64,000 bases of DNA. Origin: Calamus simplicifolius (lineage: Eukaryota > Streptophyta > Magnoliopsida > Arecales > Arecaceae). Of this stretch, positions 1-10,663 are shown in pieces. Location: positions 186,001 to 250,000 of the forward strand of contig UESW01004765.1 in the NCBI GenBank assembly GCA_900491605.1, in the 5' to 3' direction. Every line of letters begins with the position of its first letter. The first letter of the stretch is position 1. The translations under genes and the position numbers were made by a program. The notes below the pieces were generated by a model, which had not been told where the DNA came from, did no database searches, and saw only the letters and a list, made by a program, of their open reading frames with translations.

Positions 1-368
1 TCGGACCAGTTCCCCTTCGGCCTCGGACTTGTTTCCCTCAGACTCGGCTCCCGCAGCCACGACATATCTCTCGCACCAAAGCACTTATGGCCTTATAAAG
101 GCCACGTGCATCCATTTGCTCTAAGGCATTTATTGTCTTATTCTCTCCCCTACATAAAGGCTTTTATGGTTGCCACGTTGACCCCCTCGGCACTCTCAAC
201 TCTTGCTCGGCCTTGGACCTACAGTCGCCCAAGCTCCCCTCGGCCCCTCGGCCTACTTCCTTCGGCAGTGAACAGTGCCATGCAAGTGTTCACCTATGGC
301 CTTCTTTGAAGCTCATCCAAGGGCATGAATAGTGCCATGCAAATGAACAATGCCTTGCATGTGAATAG
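1..368 (+). mobile_element. LARD-like LTR element, 5' LTR, left portion
   Basis: This stretch matches about 11392-11910 inside the 3' LTR of the same element: the same pyrimidine-rich 'cctcggcctcgg' tract, the block around 'cacgacatatctctcgcacc', and the block 'gaatagtgccatgcaa'. It is therefore the middle of the 5' LTR. The LTR start lies left of the window and the LTR resumes at 8162 after the inserted chromovirus. No real coding sequence is seen; the open frames here follow base composition. Confidence 0.75.
364..368. repeat. Target site duplication AATAG (left) of the chromovirus
   Basis: AATAG directly precedes the TG that opens the gypsy 5' LTR and recurs at 8157-8161 directly after the 3' LTR. 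The uninterrupted site can be read in the other LTR of the host element near 11904-11917, where 'gtgaatagtgtcatgcaa' is continuous. Confidence 0.8.
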
Positions 369-1926
369 TGTCGCCGCCCTAGTGATGCGCACGGCCAGGA
401 GGGCCGTAGCGCAGCCCGCGGCGCATAGCGCGGGCAAGGCAGGTGGCCAAGGACCTGCTAGGATGGAGTTTGACCATGCTACGGGATGCGCACATCCGTC
501 CGTGGGGTCGGCAAGCCCCACACTTAGTCAGACACAGTGGCGCGAGGTTGGTGATCCAAGCGCCAAGGCCGGATGTGAACTCATCTTCCAAACGCGACGA
601 CACGCGGAGTCGGCATCAGCAAGCCCAGTTTCAGCAAGGCATATGTGGCCGAAGAAGACCCGGAGCCATCCCTTAGCGGCGCGGAGCGTGGCAAGGCCAA
701 ACGCACTCGTGTGCGCAGGCGCACGTAGGCCATCCTGGCCGCGCACCCAGGCATGGGTAGATGGCCGTGCGCCTAGGCGCAAGAGGCGCCTAGCGTGCGC
801 GCACGCCCCAAAAGCATCCCGCGCGCACCAGACTGGCAGGCAGCGTGCCCACAGGCGGGCGGGCGAGCGGGCAGCTGCCCATCGACCGTTGGCGTGCGCC
901 AATCGGGCGCGCGCCCAATGGCCAATGCCCGGGCGTGCGCCCATGTGCGCGCCTAGCACCCAGGCGCACCCACAACCGCCCAGAAACGGCCTTAACTGCC
1001 CAGATCGTCCAACAGCTGATTTTTTAGGGGCAAATCCGTTCATATCAAAAAAATCCAAACCTTATCTTATGGGTAAGATTTGGGAATCCAGCCAGCAGAT
1101 TTTGGAGAGGAAAATCAGCCATTATCCACAAGTAATAAACTTAAGATTTGGATAAGATTTAGAGGGAGTTGGTTGAGAATATCTTGGCCATTATCCAAAG
1201 TCATCGTTGGAGCTTTTTGGATGAAGTTTTAAGGTGTCAACCCAACTGCAACTTGATCCCTTTCATCAGCCTATCTAACGGCCATTAAAGGATAAGATTT
1301 GGGAAGAGATTGGGCGGTGCATTAAAGGAGGCGGTGCATGAAGATAAGGCCAAGGATGGGTAAAGCTTTGGATAAGGCGGTGGCTGCACTTATAAATAAA
1401 GGGGTTGAGGTCTTCGGAAGAAAATATACAACGGATGGGAATCAAAAGGGAATCCAATCATCAAGTTATTGAAGGCATCTTTCTCCACCTTGGGCAGAAG
1501 GAAGAAAAAGAGAAGAGACGATCGGAGCCGTCTAAAGCCAAGGTGAGGGAGAGATCGGTGAGAGATTTCTTGGTGAGTGATCTTGTAGCCTAAAGGCAAG
1601 GTAAGGGAGAGATCGGTGAGAGATTTCTTGTAGTGCTACGGCACATATTCATCTTGTCTTCCTCTTGGGATTGTTATTAATCAAAGAGGTTGGGGTAGAG
1701 TTTACCCTGTACATCTTGTGTTGGGCTGGGCATTGATCTTGATTTCTGATTGGGGTTCTTGAGGTTCCTGTAGGGGCAGGTCTCGATCAACCTCACCCTA
1801 GCCTGTTGTGCGCAACAACTCTGAGAGAGAGAGAGGCTGACTTAGCACGAGGCGTGCTAAGGCCGGTCCCCTACTAGGATACTTCCGTACTTAGAAAAAA
1901 AATAGCCTATACCTAGCCGGGTGACA
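369..1926 (+). repeat. Chromovirus 5' LTR
   Basis: Starts TGTCGCC and ends near GGTGACA just before the primer-binding site. It aligns over its full length with 6589-8156, with scattered substitutions and small indels (for example a few bases absent near 1460 compared with 7683). The U3 part around 690-1000 is very GC-rich with many 'gcgc' motifs. That composition gives long chance open frames on both strands, which I do not annotate as genes. Confidence 0.9.
1391..1398 (+). promoter_or_regulatory. Putative TATA box of chromovirus 5' LTR
   Basis: TATAAATA lies in 'cacttataaataaagg', the only good TATA motif of the LTR, and is conserved in the 3' LTR at 7615-7622. LTR promoters of this type start about 30 bp downstream; the start itself is inferred. 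Confidence 0.55.
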
Positions 1927-1929
1927 AGA

Positions 1930-1942
1930 GGGTATCAGAGAG
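1930..1942 (+). other. Chromovirus primer-binding site (initiator tRNA-Met type)
   Basis: 'gggtatcagagagc' follows the 5' LTR after a few bases. It differs at its first base from the TGGTATCAGAGC motif complementary to the 3' end of plant initiator tRNA-Met, the usual primer for this class. Confidence 0.75.
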
Positions 1943-1994
1943 CGTTCAATACAAGAACCCAAGAGCAGATTTTTTTTTCTTCTAAAAATCAACC

Positions 1995-3176
1995 ATGGTG
2001 AATCACAACGATCAAATAGCAAGGCTCGAGGCTATTATCGGGATTCCTCCCGAGGATGGGTTTACTGATCTCATCACCCGATCCTTGGGGCAGCAACATC
2101 AGATCAATCAGATCCAGCAGGCAATTCCGGCACAACCAGATCATGGAGCCGGGCCAAGCTCTTCCAATGAAGGCCAACATAACGGAAGAGATGTCGTTCT
2201 AGAGGAGGTTCTGAATCGCATCAAGGAGCTGGGAGATGAAGTGGACGCCCTCAGGAGAGAGCGCGCATGCCAGCCCTACGCGAATCAACCACATCCATCC
2301 CAGATCCGCATACCTGATCCGAAGCCCTTCAGTAGCGTGCGCAACGCCAAGGAACTGAAGAACTTCGTATGGGATGTGGAGGAGTTCTTCCTAGCAATGA
2401 ATATACCGGAAGTGCAATGAATCCGCCTCGCCAGCATGTTCCTTGCTAGTGATGCCAGGCTATGGTAGCATACTCGCAACGCGGAGGATTGAAATGCCGG
2501 TAGGCCAGGAATTACAACTTGGGAGGTCCTCAAAGAAGAGTTGAAGATTCAGTTTCTCTCTCACAACGTCATATGGGTGGCGAGGGACCAACTGAAGAAG
2601 CTGAAGCATACAGGTTCCATCAAAGACTACGTCAAGGAGTTTAGCTCATTGCTACTCGACATACCAGACATGTTTGAAGCCGACATGTTGTTCAACTTTC
2701 AGTCGGGGTTACAGAATTGGGCGCAAATGGAGCTACGAAGGTAAGGAGTGAAAGATCTCAATTCGGCGATGGCTGCTGCTGAGAGCTTCGTCGACTTTTG
2801 TACCACTACACCTACCCCCACCCCTGGCAAGAAGAAGGCTAAAGCCAAGGAGGGCAAGACGTCTTATCCCAAGAAGCAAGGGAAGAAGAAGAAGACGACA
2901 TCCCGAAAAGAGAAGGGAACTACTCAGCAGTCTAAGGATACCACAACCATATCTGAGTGGCCCCAAGGTTGTTTTATCCGTGGAGGTGCATATCGGATGC
3001 GCGACTGTCAGAAGAAGGGGAAGCTCATGGCCTTGATCTCCCAATTGGTCAAGGAATCCAGCGACTCAGAGGGACCCTCCCGGGTGAACCAGTTGCAAGC
3101 GATTAATGCGCTTGTCACCAGGAAGCCGCCATCTTTCAAAGGGCTTCTTTATGTTTCGGTGAAGGTCAATGGCCAC
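1995..3176 (+). pseudogene. gag: Chromovirus gag (capsid/nucleocapsid), stop-interrupted
   Basis: The first ATG of the long frame is at 1995. The N-terminal part contains a coiled region and 'ALRRERACQPY'. The middle part (2290-2740) has the retrotransposon gag pattern, with 'LKNFVWDVEEFFLAM' and 'VKEFSSLLLDIPDM'. The C-terminal part is rich in Lys, followed by a remnant of a CCHC zinc knuckle near 2970-3010 ('GCFIRGGAYRMRDC') in which a Cys and the His are altered. Premature stops lie at 2418 (TGA), 2466 (TAG), 2490 (TGA), 2742 (TAA) and 3177 (TAA), with no change of frame. Gag forms the virus-like particle in intact relatives; this copy cannot make it. Confidence 0.88.
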
Positions 3177-3179
3177 TAA

Positions 3180-6100
3180 CTGAGGGCCATGATTGATACG
3201 GGTGCCACCGACAACTTCATCGTGGAAGACATAACAAAGGAGTTAGGTTTGCAGACTTCCACCGTTGTAACCATGATAAAGGCCATCAACTCGAAGGCAG
3301 CGAGGGTGAATGGCCTTGCAAAGGCTGATCTAGAAGTCGGCCCCTGGAGAGGGCCGTGCAGCTTTTTGGTGATCCCACTTGACGATTTTCATATCATACT
3401 TAGCCTGGAGTTCTTCAAGGCAGCCAAGGTAATGATCATTCCACATCTCAACGGCATGCTGATAGGATCAAAGGATAGCACCGGGTTCGTTTCAGCATTG
3501 CCACTAGCCACCAAGGAAGAGAGCAGCGGTCAGTCAACCGTTACAAAGCAGAAGACGGCCAGCACTAGTTCGTGCACAATTTCAGATAGTGGGCTGATAT
3601 CCGCTAAGCAGCTCAGCAAAGGCCTAAGGAAAGGAGACCATACATATGTCGTGGCACTAGTCCAGGTTCAGCCCGAATCGAAGGATACAGAGGAGGTACC
3701 CGCGCAGGTGGGGAAGATACTACAGGAGTTCGCCGATCTTATGCCCGATGAGCTATCGAAGGAATTACTGCCACGGCGCACGCACGACCATCGAATCGAG
3801 CTGGAGCCCGGAGCACGTGCCCTGGCAAAGGCCCCCTACCGCATGGGTCATGCATAACTGAAGGAACTGTGCACTCAGCTGGATGAGTTACTGGCCGTGG
3901 GATTGATTCAGCCATCCCGCGCCCCTTTCGGAGCACAGGTCCTTTTTCAACGCAAAAAGGATGGATCTCTGCACATGTGTGTGGACTATCGAGCCCTCAA
4001 CAAGGTCACCGTGAAGAATTGCTACCCGATGCCCAACGCAGCAGATCTGTTCGACCATCTTTCGAGGGCAGAATACTTCAGCAAATTGGATCTACGCTCT
4101 GGATATTAGCAGGTACGTATTGCGCCAGGTGATGAATCAAAGACGACGTGTGTGATCTAGTACGGCTCATTCGAGTTCCTGGTCATGCCCTTTGGCCTGA
4201 CAAACGCACCAGCTACCTTCTGCAATCTTTTGACAGATGTCCTATATGACTTCCTGGATGACTTTGTCGTAGCTTATCTGGACGACATAGTCATTTACAG
4301 TGGTAGCCTGCAGCAACATGTGGAGCACTTGAGGCGAGTTATGTAGCGACTTCGAGAGCATCGCCTCTACGTCAAAAGGAAGAAGTGCGAGTTTGCACGC
4401 ACCGAGGTCCATTTTCTTGGACGCATCGTTGGCCATGGTGCAATACGGAAAGATAACGCCAAGGTGCAGGCCATCCTGGACTGGTCGACACCTGCCACTG
4501 TGAGCGAGCTCCGATCGTTCCTAGGACTCGCGAACTGTTACCAGAGGTTTATCAAAGGGTACTCGGCCATCGCAAGCCCTTTGACCGATATGCCCAAGAA
4601 GGAGCGAAGGTGGAGTTGGTCCTCTAACTGTGAGGAGGCCTTTGGTAAGCTGAAGACAGCGCTAGCTACGGAGCCAGTCTTGCAGTTACCCAGATTTAAG
4701 GATCCTTTTGAAGTGCACACGGACGCATCCGACCGTGCACTTGGTGGAGTCTTGGTCTAGGCGGGACATCTAGTGGCATACGAGAGCAGAAAGTTCAAGA
4801 ATGCTGAGACGCGATATTCGGCGCACGAGAAGGAGATGACTGCTATGATACACTGCTTGGAGGTATGGCACCATTATTTGCTCGAAATCAAGTTCAAAAT
4901 TGTTACCGACAACGTCGCCAACACCTATTTCAAGACCCAGTGCAAGTTAACGCCCAAGCAAGCTCGTTGGCAAGAATACTTGGTGGAGTTCGACTTTGAT
5001 TGGGAGCATCGGCCAGGACATCAGAATCAAGTAGCCGATGCCCTCAGCCGCCAAGTCGTACAGGAGTACGTGGCTGCGGTGGCGACCATGCAGTCAGGCG
5101 TTATAGAGCGTAACCGCGAAGCAGTGCAGGCAGACGCAGCATACGCCAAGCTAATGCTTAACGTAACGAGTGGATTGGTGCGGTGCTTCTGGATCCAGGA
5201 CGGCTTGCTTCGCACACATGGAGGTAGGCTAGTCGTGCCAAAGAATGAAGCTTTACGGTGCGACTTATTAAAAGAGTCTCATGACTCAAGGTGGGCAGGA
5301 CATCCGGGCAAAGAGCAGATGTATGCCCTGCTATCTCGTGACTTCTACTGGCCGAATATGTAGAGAGACGTGGAGGCCTATGTGCGGAGTTGTCTGATAT
5401 GCCAGATGGACAAAATGGAATGCAGGAAGCCAGCAGGACTACTGCAACCGTTGCCCGTCCCAAGCTAACCATGGGCATCTGTTTCCATGGACTTCATAGT
5501 GGGATTTCTGGAGGTGGACGGTAAGCGGGCCATTTTTGTGGTGGTAGACAGATTTTCCAAGTATGCTATCTTCATGGCAGTACCGGATCCATGCATAGCC
5601 GAGATGTGTGCGGTGCTCTTCTTCACCAATGTGGTCAAGGTCTTCGGTATACCCGGAGACATCATCAGCGACCGCGACGTTCGATTCACGGGTAAGTACT
5701 AGACCACGCTTTTCCAAATCGTGGGCACAGAGATTAAATTCTCCATAGCATATCACCCTCAAACGGATGGCCAAACCGAGTGGGTGAATGCATTGCTCGA
5801 GAAGTATATGCGGCACTTCATCATCGCAAAACAACGAAACTAGCTTGAGTTGCTGGATGCGGCACAGTTTTCCTACAATCTAAACCGGTCTTCAGCAACA
5901 TATCAAAGTCCAATGGAGTTATGCCTAGGCTACCAGCCTAGGACGCCCTTGGAGGTTGCACAACAGTACGACGGCCCATGTCTAGCGGTGCATCTATTTG
6001 TAAGGGACAGGACCGAAAACATCGCGAAGGTGCATGACGGCCTTGTGCGGGCGGCTATGCAGATGAAGTTGCATGCAGACGAGCATCGACGACCAGTGGA

Positions 6101-6593
6101 GTACCAGGTGGGCGATATTGTGATGTTGAAGATCACACCCTATCTTTAGAGGAAAGCAACTAAGTGAAAGTTCCACAAAGGCCTTTTGCCAAGGTATGAC
6201 GGATCCTTCAAAGTACTCAGACGGGTGGAAGAAGTGGCTTACAAACTGGCCTTGCCGGTCAGACTGAAGATTCATCCAGTCTTTCATGTTAGCTTCCTCA
6301 AACCATACCATGGAGACCTGATCGCAGACGAGTTAGAGAACCCAGGCAGGATGGGCCCTGCCATCTGACCCAAGTTCTCAAGGAAGATTGCAAGAATTTT
6401 GACGGACCGAAAGGTGGGTACGAGTCAAGGATCCCAGTACACGGAGTATCTGGTACAGTGGCAAGGAGAGGATGTTTTCGATGCCACCTGGAGGCGAGCA
6501 GAAGAACTTTGGTAGTTCGAGGAGGACATTCAAGCTTACATGAGGGCGAGCGCGATGGGGACGTCGGCGCCTTCAGGTGGGGGAGGATTGTAA
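3180..6593 (+). pseudogene. pol: Chromovirus pol: protease, RT, RNase H, integrase, chromodomain (stop-interrupted)
   Basis: Continues in the same frame as gag. The aspartic protease has 'MIDTGATDNFIV' at 3189. The reverse transcriptase shows '[11 protein letters not shown]' (3981), '[11 protein letters not shown]' and the catalytic 'YLDDIVIY' (about 4276). The RNase H has 'VHTDASDRALGG' (about 4715). The integrase has an HHCC finger (5278-5417, 'SCLICQ'), then 'MDFIVGF' (5487), 'SDRDVRF' and 'GQTEWVN', the three acidic residues of the DDE core. The chromodomain is at 6408-6545 ('YTEYLVQWQGEDVF'). Internal stops lie at 3855, 4107, 4158, 4344, 4758, 5361, 5466, 5700, 5841, 6147, 6165, 6366 and 6510. 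The natural TAA (6591) lies just inside the 3' LTR. I saw no frameshift. Confidence 0.92.
6577..6588 (+). other. Chromovirus polypurine tract
   Basis: 'ggtgggggaggat' lies directly upstream of the 3' LTR start TG at 6589, the position expected for the plus-strand primer. It overlaps the last Gly-rich codons of pol. Confidence 0.75.
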
Positions 6594-8156
6594 CTGCTCC
6601 AGTGATGCGCACGGCCAGGAGGGCCGAAGCGCAACCCGTGGTGTGCAGCGCGGGCAAGGCAGGTGGCCAAGGACCAGCCAGGATGGAGTTTGACCATGCC
6701 ACGGGATGCGCACGTCCGTTCGTGGGGCCGGCAAGCCCCACACTTAGTCAGACACAGTGGCACGAGGTTGGTGATCCAAGCGTCAAGGCTGGATGCGGAC
6801 TCATCTTTCAGACGAGATGGCACGCGAAGTCGGCATCAGCAAGCCCAGTTTCAGCAAGGCATGCGTGGCCGAAGAAGGCCCGGAGCCATCCCTTAGCGGC
6901 GCGGAGCATGGCAAAGCAAAATGCACCCGCGCGCGCAAGCCAGCCTGGCCGCGTGCACAGGCGCGCGCAGGCCTGCCCTACCGCACGCCCAAGCCCGCGT
7001 TGGCCATCCTGGCCGCATGCCCCGACAGCATCCCATGCACGCCCGGCTGGTAGGCAGCACACCCGCAGGCGGGCGGGTGGGCAGCTGCCCGCCGACCATT
7101 AGCGCACGCCAGGCGGGCGCGCGCCCAATGGCCGATGCCCAGACGCACGCCCCGGCGCGCACCCATGTGCGCGCCCAGCGCCCAAGCGCACCCACAACCG
7201 CCCAGAAATGGCCTTAACCGCCCATATCGTCCAACAGCCAATTTTTGAGGAGCAAATCCGTCCACATCAAAAAATTCCAAACCTTATCTTATGGGTAATA
7301 TTTGGGAATCCAGCCAGCAGATTTTGGAGAGGAAAATCAGCCATTATCCACAAGTAACAAACTTAAGATTTGGATAAGATTTAGGGGGAGTTGGTTAAGA
7401 ATATCTTGGCCATTATCCAAAGTCATCGTTGGAGCTTTTTGGATGAAGTTTTAAGGCGTCAACCCATCTGCAACTTGATCCCTTTCATCAGCCTATCTAA
7501 CGGCCATCAAAGGATAAGATTTAGGAAGAGATTGGGCGGTGCATTAAAGGAGGCGGTGCATGAAGATAAGGCCAAGGATGGGTGAAGCTTTGGATAAAGC
7601 GCGGTGGCTGCACTTATAAATAAAGGGGTTGAGGTCTTCGGAAGAAAATATACAACGGATGGGAATCAAAAGGGAATCCAATCCAACGCCATCAAGTTAT
7701 TGAAGGCATCTTTCTCCACCTTGGGCGAGAAGGAAGAGAAAGAGAAGAGACGATCGGAGCTGTCTAAAGGCAAGGTGAGGGAGAGATCGGTGAGAGATTT
7801 CTTGGTGAGTGATCTTGTAGCCTAAAGGCAAGGTGAGGGAGAGATCGGTAAGAGATTTCTTGTAGTGCTACGGCACATATTCATCTTGTCTTCCTCTTGG
7901 GATTGTTATTAATCAAAGAGGTTGGGGTAGAGTTTACCCTATACATCTTGTGTTGGGCTGGGCATTGATCTTGATTTCTGATTGGGGTTCTTGGGGTTCC
8001 TGTAGGGGGAGGTCTCGATCAACCTCACCCTAGCCTGTTGTGCGCAACAACTCTAAGAGAGAGAGAAGCTGACTTAGCACGAGGCGTGCTAAGGCCGGTC
8101 CCCTGCTAGCACGCTTCCGTACTTATAAAAAAATAGCCTATACCTAGCCGGGTGGC
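6589..8156 (+). repeat. Chromovirus 3' LTR
   Basis: Partner of 369-1926. Starts TGTAACTG and ends GGTGGC(A). The TATA motif is at 7615-7622. The two LTRs differ at many positions and by several small indels, so the insertion is not recent. Confidence 0.9.
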
Positions 8157-8161
8157 AATAG
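8157..8161. repeat. Target site duplication AATAG (right)
   Basis: Second copy of AATAG. Directly after it the interrupted LTR resumes with 'tgtcatgcaagc', as in the uninterrupted copy near 11911. Confidence 0.8.
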
Positions 8162-8860
8162 TGTCATGCAAGCACTCTATAATCAATGCTCTACAAGGGA
8201 CAGCTGGCTTCAACTCCAAGTATCTTCTGCCTCAACGGCTGCACCTTGGGACCACATGCCTAACTTTATCACCCATCGCTATCCACGCAGGACTGCAAAA
8301 AAGTCAACGTAGGGGACACGTCTAGCAAGCGCCGTAATGATCGGCCATGCCCTGCAGTAGCCTGTGATAGTTTTTCAAACCAAAATAGCACCTACCAACC
8401 ATCTGCAGCCACCTACTCTAATGGGACACGGCTTGCAGCCTGACACGTCACATGGAGGTAAGCTCCACTATTGTTGCCATCAATTAATGCTCTGACAAGT
8501 GATCATGCCCCAAGACTGACAGGCTCTAAGCACCAATAAAAAGGATAAGAGAGACCCCGATCAAGTAACTGAGAACTCACTACACTCTTAATGCTCATTC
8601 TTTCCCACAGAGAGCACGGCTCTAAGCCTCTCTCTTTTTCCCTCTTTCGAACTTCCTCAAGCTCACGACTGTTGCCCAGAGCTCTGACTTGAGCGTCTGA
8701 GGGTCCCCGCCAAAATTTCTGGCTCTCGAGACTTGTTTGCAGGCCCACAGGCGCAAGAAGCTCACCGGAGCATCCGGTCTTCGGGGACTTTTCTTGTAGG
8801 AGCTCACCGAGGAAGACCTCTATTTCCCCAGCATTTAAGGAAGGTGACTTGGTGTCAATA
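8162..8860 (+). mobile_element. LARD-like element, 5' LTR, right portion
   Basis: Aligns with 11911-12595 of the 3' LTR, including 'aatcaatgctctacaaggga', 'caccaataaaaagg' and the last bases 'gacttggtgtcaata' (the other copy ends 'gacttggcgtcaaca'). The AATAAAAAGG near 8535 is a possible promoter element for the LTR. No coding region is seen. Confidence 0.8.
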
Positions 8861-9263
8861 GATTGGCGCACCAGGTAAGGGGGGTCAGCGATGCTGGTTT
8901 GCATATCCTCATCCTTTTTTATCAAAATGGTGGATCGTGAAGGTGGTGATAACAAGAATCCAAGAAGCTTTTGCCAGTTATGCTGGGGGGCACTTTCAAC
9001 GAGCTGAGCAAAAGCTTTGGAGGCAACATCTCATGACCACGCAACAGCGAGCAAAAGCTTCTACTAGCTCTTTGGTCACTGCTCAGGCCAGCCGTCCTTC
9101 ATCCTGCCGGAAATCTTCCCAGCTAGAGGTCCACCATCATCAAGCTCATCAGCGACTTAAAGCTCAGAGAGCCGCCACTCGCCGCCCAAGCGACTTTCTC
9201 TCCTACGGATAACAACGCGGGGGAAGGTCAAGTAAGGGCAATGGCACCCCCACTCGAATTAAC

Positions 9264-9929
9264 TTGACTCTCTGGGAGGCAGACCACCAGCGGACAGAAG
9301 TACCCAAGTTAGCAGAAGAAAATAGGGGTGCCGCAAGAGCTAAGTATGCTACACTTAGACAGTTTCTTTTATTAATACTTGAAAATATCATGCAGGCAAG
9401 CCCGACTCCAGCTCGGCACAAAAGACCAATGTTCCATTGGCACCGAAGACCGATGTACCATCGGATCCAAAAGACCAATGTACCATTGGCACCGAAGACC
9501 GGTGTACCATCGGATCCAAAAAGACCAATGTACCATTGCATCAAAGACCGATGTACCATTGGCTCCAAAAAGCTCAAAGCTAGCTCAGCACTTCAAGGCC
9601 AATGTACCATTGGCACCGAAGATCGGTGTACCATTGGATCCAAAAAGACCAATGTACCATTGGCATCGAAGACCAGTGTACCATCGGCTCCAAAAAGCCC
9701 GAGGCTAGCTCGACACTTCAAGACCAATGTACCATTGGCACTGAAGACTAATGTACCATTGGATCCAAAAAGCCCGAGGCCAGCTCGACACTTCAAGACC
9801 AATGTACCATTGGCACCGAAGACCGATGTACCATCGACAAAAAGCCCGAGACCAGCTCGGCACTCAAAGCCCGATGTACCATCGGCACTGAAGCCCGAGG
9901 CCAGCTCGGCACCAAAGATCAAAGACTGA
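9264..9929 (+). CDS. Uncertain 221-codon open frame spanning the palindrome array
   Basis: An open frame runs through the whole array and gives a Pro/Lys/Val-rich repeat protein with units such as 'TNVPLAPKTDVPS'. The first 50 residues ('LWEADHQRTEVPKLAEENR') look like a fragment of a retrotransposon gag start. Because the repeat unit contains no stop in this frame, a long open frame is expected by chance once the array exists. Function unknown; I would not rely on it as a gene. Confidence 0.2.
   Translation: MTLWEADHQRTEVPKLAEENRGAARAKYATLRQFLLLILENIMQASPTPARHKRPMFHWHRRPMYHRIQKTNVPLAPKTGVPSDPKRPMYHCIKDRCTIGSKKLKASSALQGQCTIGTEDRCTIGSKKTNVPLASKTSVPSAPKSPRLARHFKTNVPLALKTNVPLDPKSPRPARHFKTNVPLAPKTDVPSTKSPRPARHSKPDVPSALKPEASSAPKIKD
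9408..9905. repeat. Array of about 15 short palindromes with paired changes
   Basis: The core 'CCAATGTACCATTGG' or 'CCGATGTACCATCGG' recurs about 15 times, separated by short linkers such as 'caccgaaga' and 'atccaaaaaga' and, in the right half, by 'agcccgaggccagctcg' blocks. Each core is a 6-bp inverted repeat around a 3-bp centre. In most copies the change A to G on the left arm is matched by T to C on the right arm, so the pairing is kept. Copies with mismatched arms also exist (for example near 9550 and 9628). Confidence 0.85.
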
Positions 9930-10235
9930 CCCCAGTGTCGGTAACAAAGATTGTCAGCACCAAGAAAAAGGCACCCGATGACTTTAGCAACTCTCGGGTC
10001 ATCACTCGGGCCGGCCGCAAAACCCCCGAGGCGGTTTTACTGCAGCCTCAATGGCTCTATTCATCTACCTTCATGGCCTCATTACAACTTCAGCAGCTTT
10101 ATCACAGCCTCAACGGCTTCACTTTAGCCTCAGCGGCTCTAACTCTACCTCAACGGCTAATGACCAATCGAGTAAGACTTTTATCTAAATTATGCACTTG
10201 CAACGTATTGCTGGTCACTTTCAGCCATCAAGAAG

Positions 10236-10393
10236 CCCCAAGACAACTCACAGCTAGGAGAGGCCAACTCCCCAGCTCACAGTTGACGGGCACCCACCTT
10301 CAAATTTTATGACAAAAAGAAGAAGACCCAAAGTCAACTCACAGTCAAGAGAAACCGACTCTCCAACTTACAGTTGATGGGCATCCGCTTCTG
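10236..10393. repeat. Two-copy direct repeat in LARD interior
   Basis: A block beginning 'caactcacagctaggagagg' and ending 'cagttgacgggcaccc' is repeated as 'caactcacagtcaagagaaa' to 'cagttgatgggcatcc', about 85 bp apart. It lies left of the polypurine tract; no function is seen. Confidence 0.6.
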
Positions 10394-10663
10394 GGCTCCG
10401 CATCGGAAGAGGATTACTGGCTGCCAGTCAAGGGTAACCAACTTACCTTCAAAATGTGCTTAAAGTTTTTAACAGGAAAAAACCATGGCTTCAGAAAGCG
10501 TGAAGATGTCTACGCCAGGCACCGCAAAGGAAAGGGGTTTCCCCATCGGCAAGGAATCACAGTTGAAGTTGACATGAAAGGATGGACGCGAAGGTAAAAA
10601 GTTCTATACTCCTTTCGCTTAGTTGATGCAGGGCACACAAGCTCAAGGAGTGTGGGGGGCATC

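Larger units (their letters stand above)
369..8156 (+). mobile_element. Complete Ty3/gypsy chromovirus retrotransposon (decayed coding region)
   Basis: Two LTRs of about 1.56 kb (369-1926 and 6589-8156) enclose a primer-binding site, a gag-pol frame and a purine-rich tract, and the whole is flanked by AATAG. The domain order is gag, degenerate zinc knuckle, protease, reverse transcriptase, RNase H, integrase and chromodomain, which is the Ty3/gypsy order; the C-terminal chromodomain marks a chromovirus. The coding frame has many premature stops, so this copy is not autonomous. It sits inside the 5' LTR of a LARD-like element, so it is the younger of the two. Confidence 0.93.
8861..10663 (+). 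mobile_element. LARD-like element, non-coding internal region
   Basis: Lies between the two LTRs. It starts with 'attggcgcaccagg', a plausible primer-binding site, and ends in the purine run 'gtggggggca', a plausible polypurine tract. At 1.8 kb it shows no protease, reverse transcriptase or integrase motif, so the element must rely on proteins from elsewhere. It carries the palindrome array (9408-9905), short 'cctcaacggct' repeats (about 10040-10160) and a two-copy repeat at about 10236-10393. Classification as a LARD rests on large LTRs with a non-coding interior. Confidence 0.7.

Noticed and set aside
325..1155. 276-codon plus-strand open frame and a 176-codon minus-strand frame over the same region
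   Set aside because: They lie in the GC-rich LTR, overlap on both strands, are Arg/Ala/Pro-rich and match no domain. The corresponding frames in the 3' LTR are different and interrupted.
6458..7280. Several 77-214-codon frames over the chromovirus end and 3' LTR
   Set aside because: Same composition effect; the real frame here is the chromodomain end of pol in another frame.
9408..9905. Possible CRISPR array
   Set aside because: The spacers are short and themselves repeated, the repeats are palindromic at the core, the context is a plant retroelement, and no cas genes exist.
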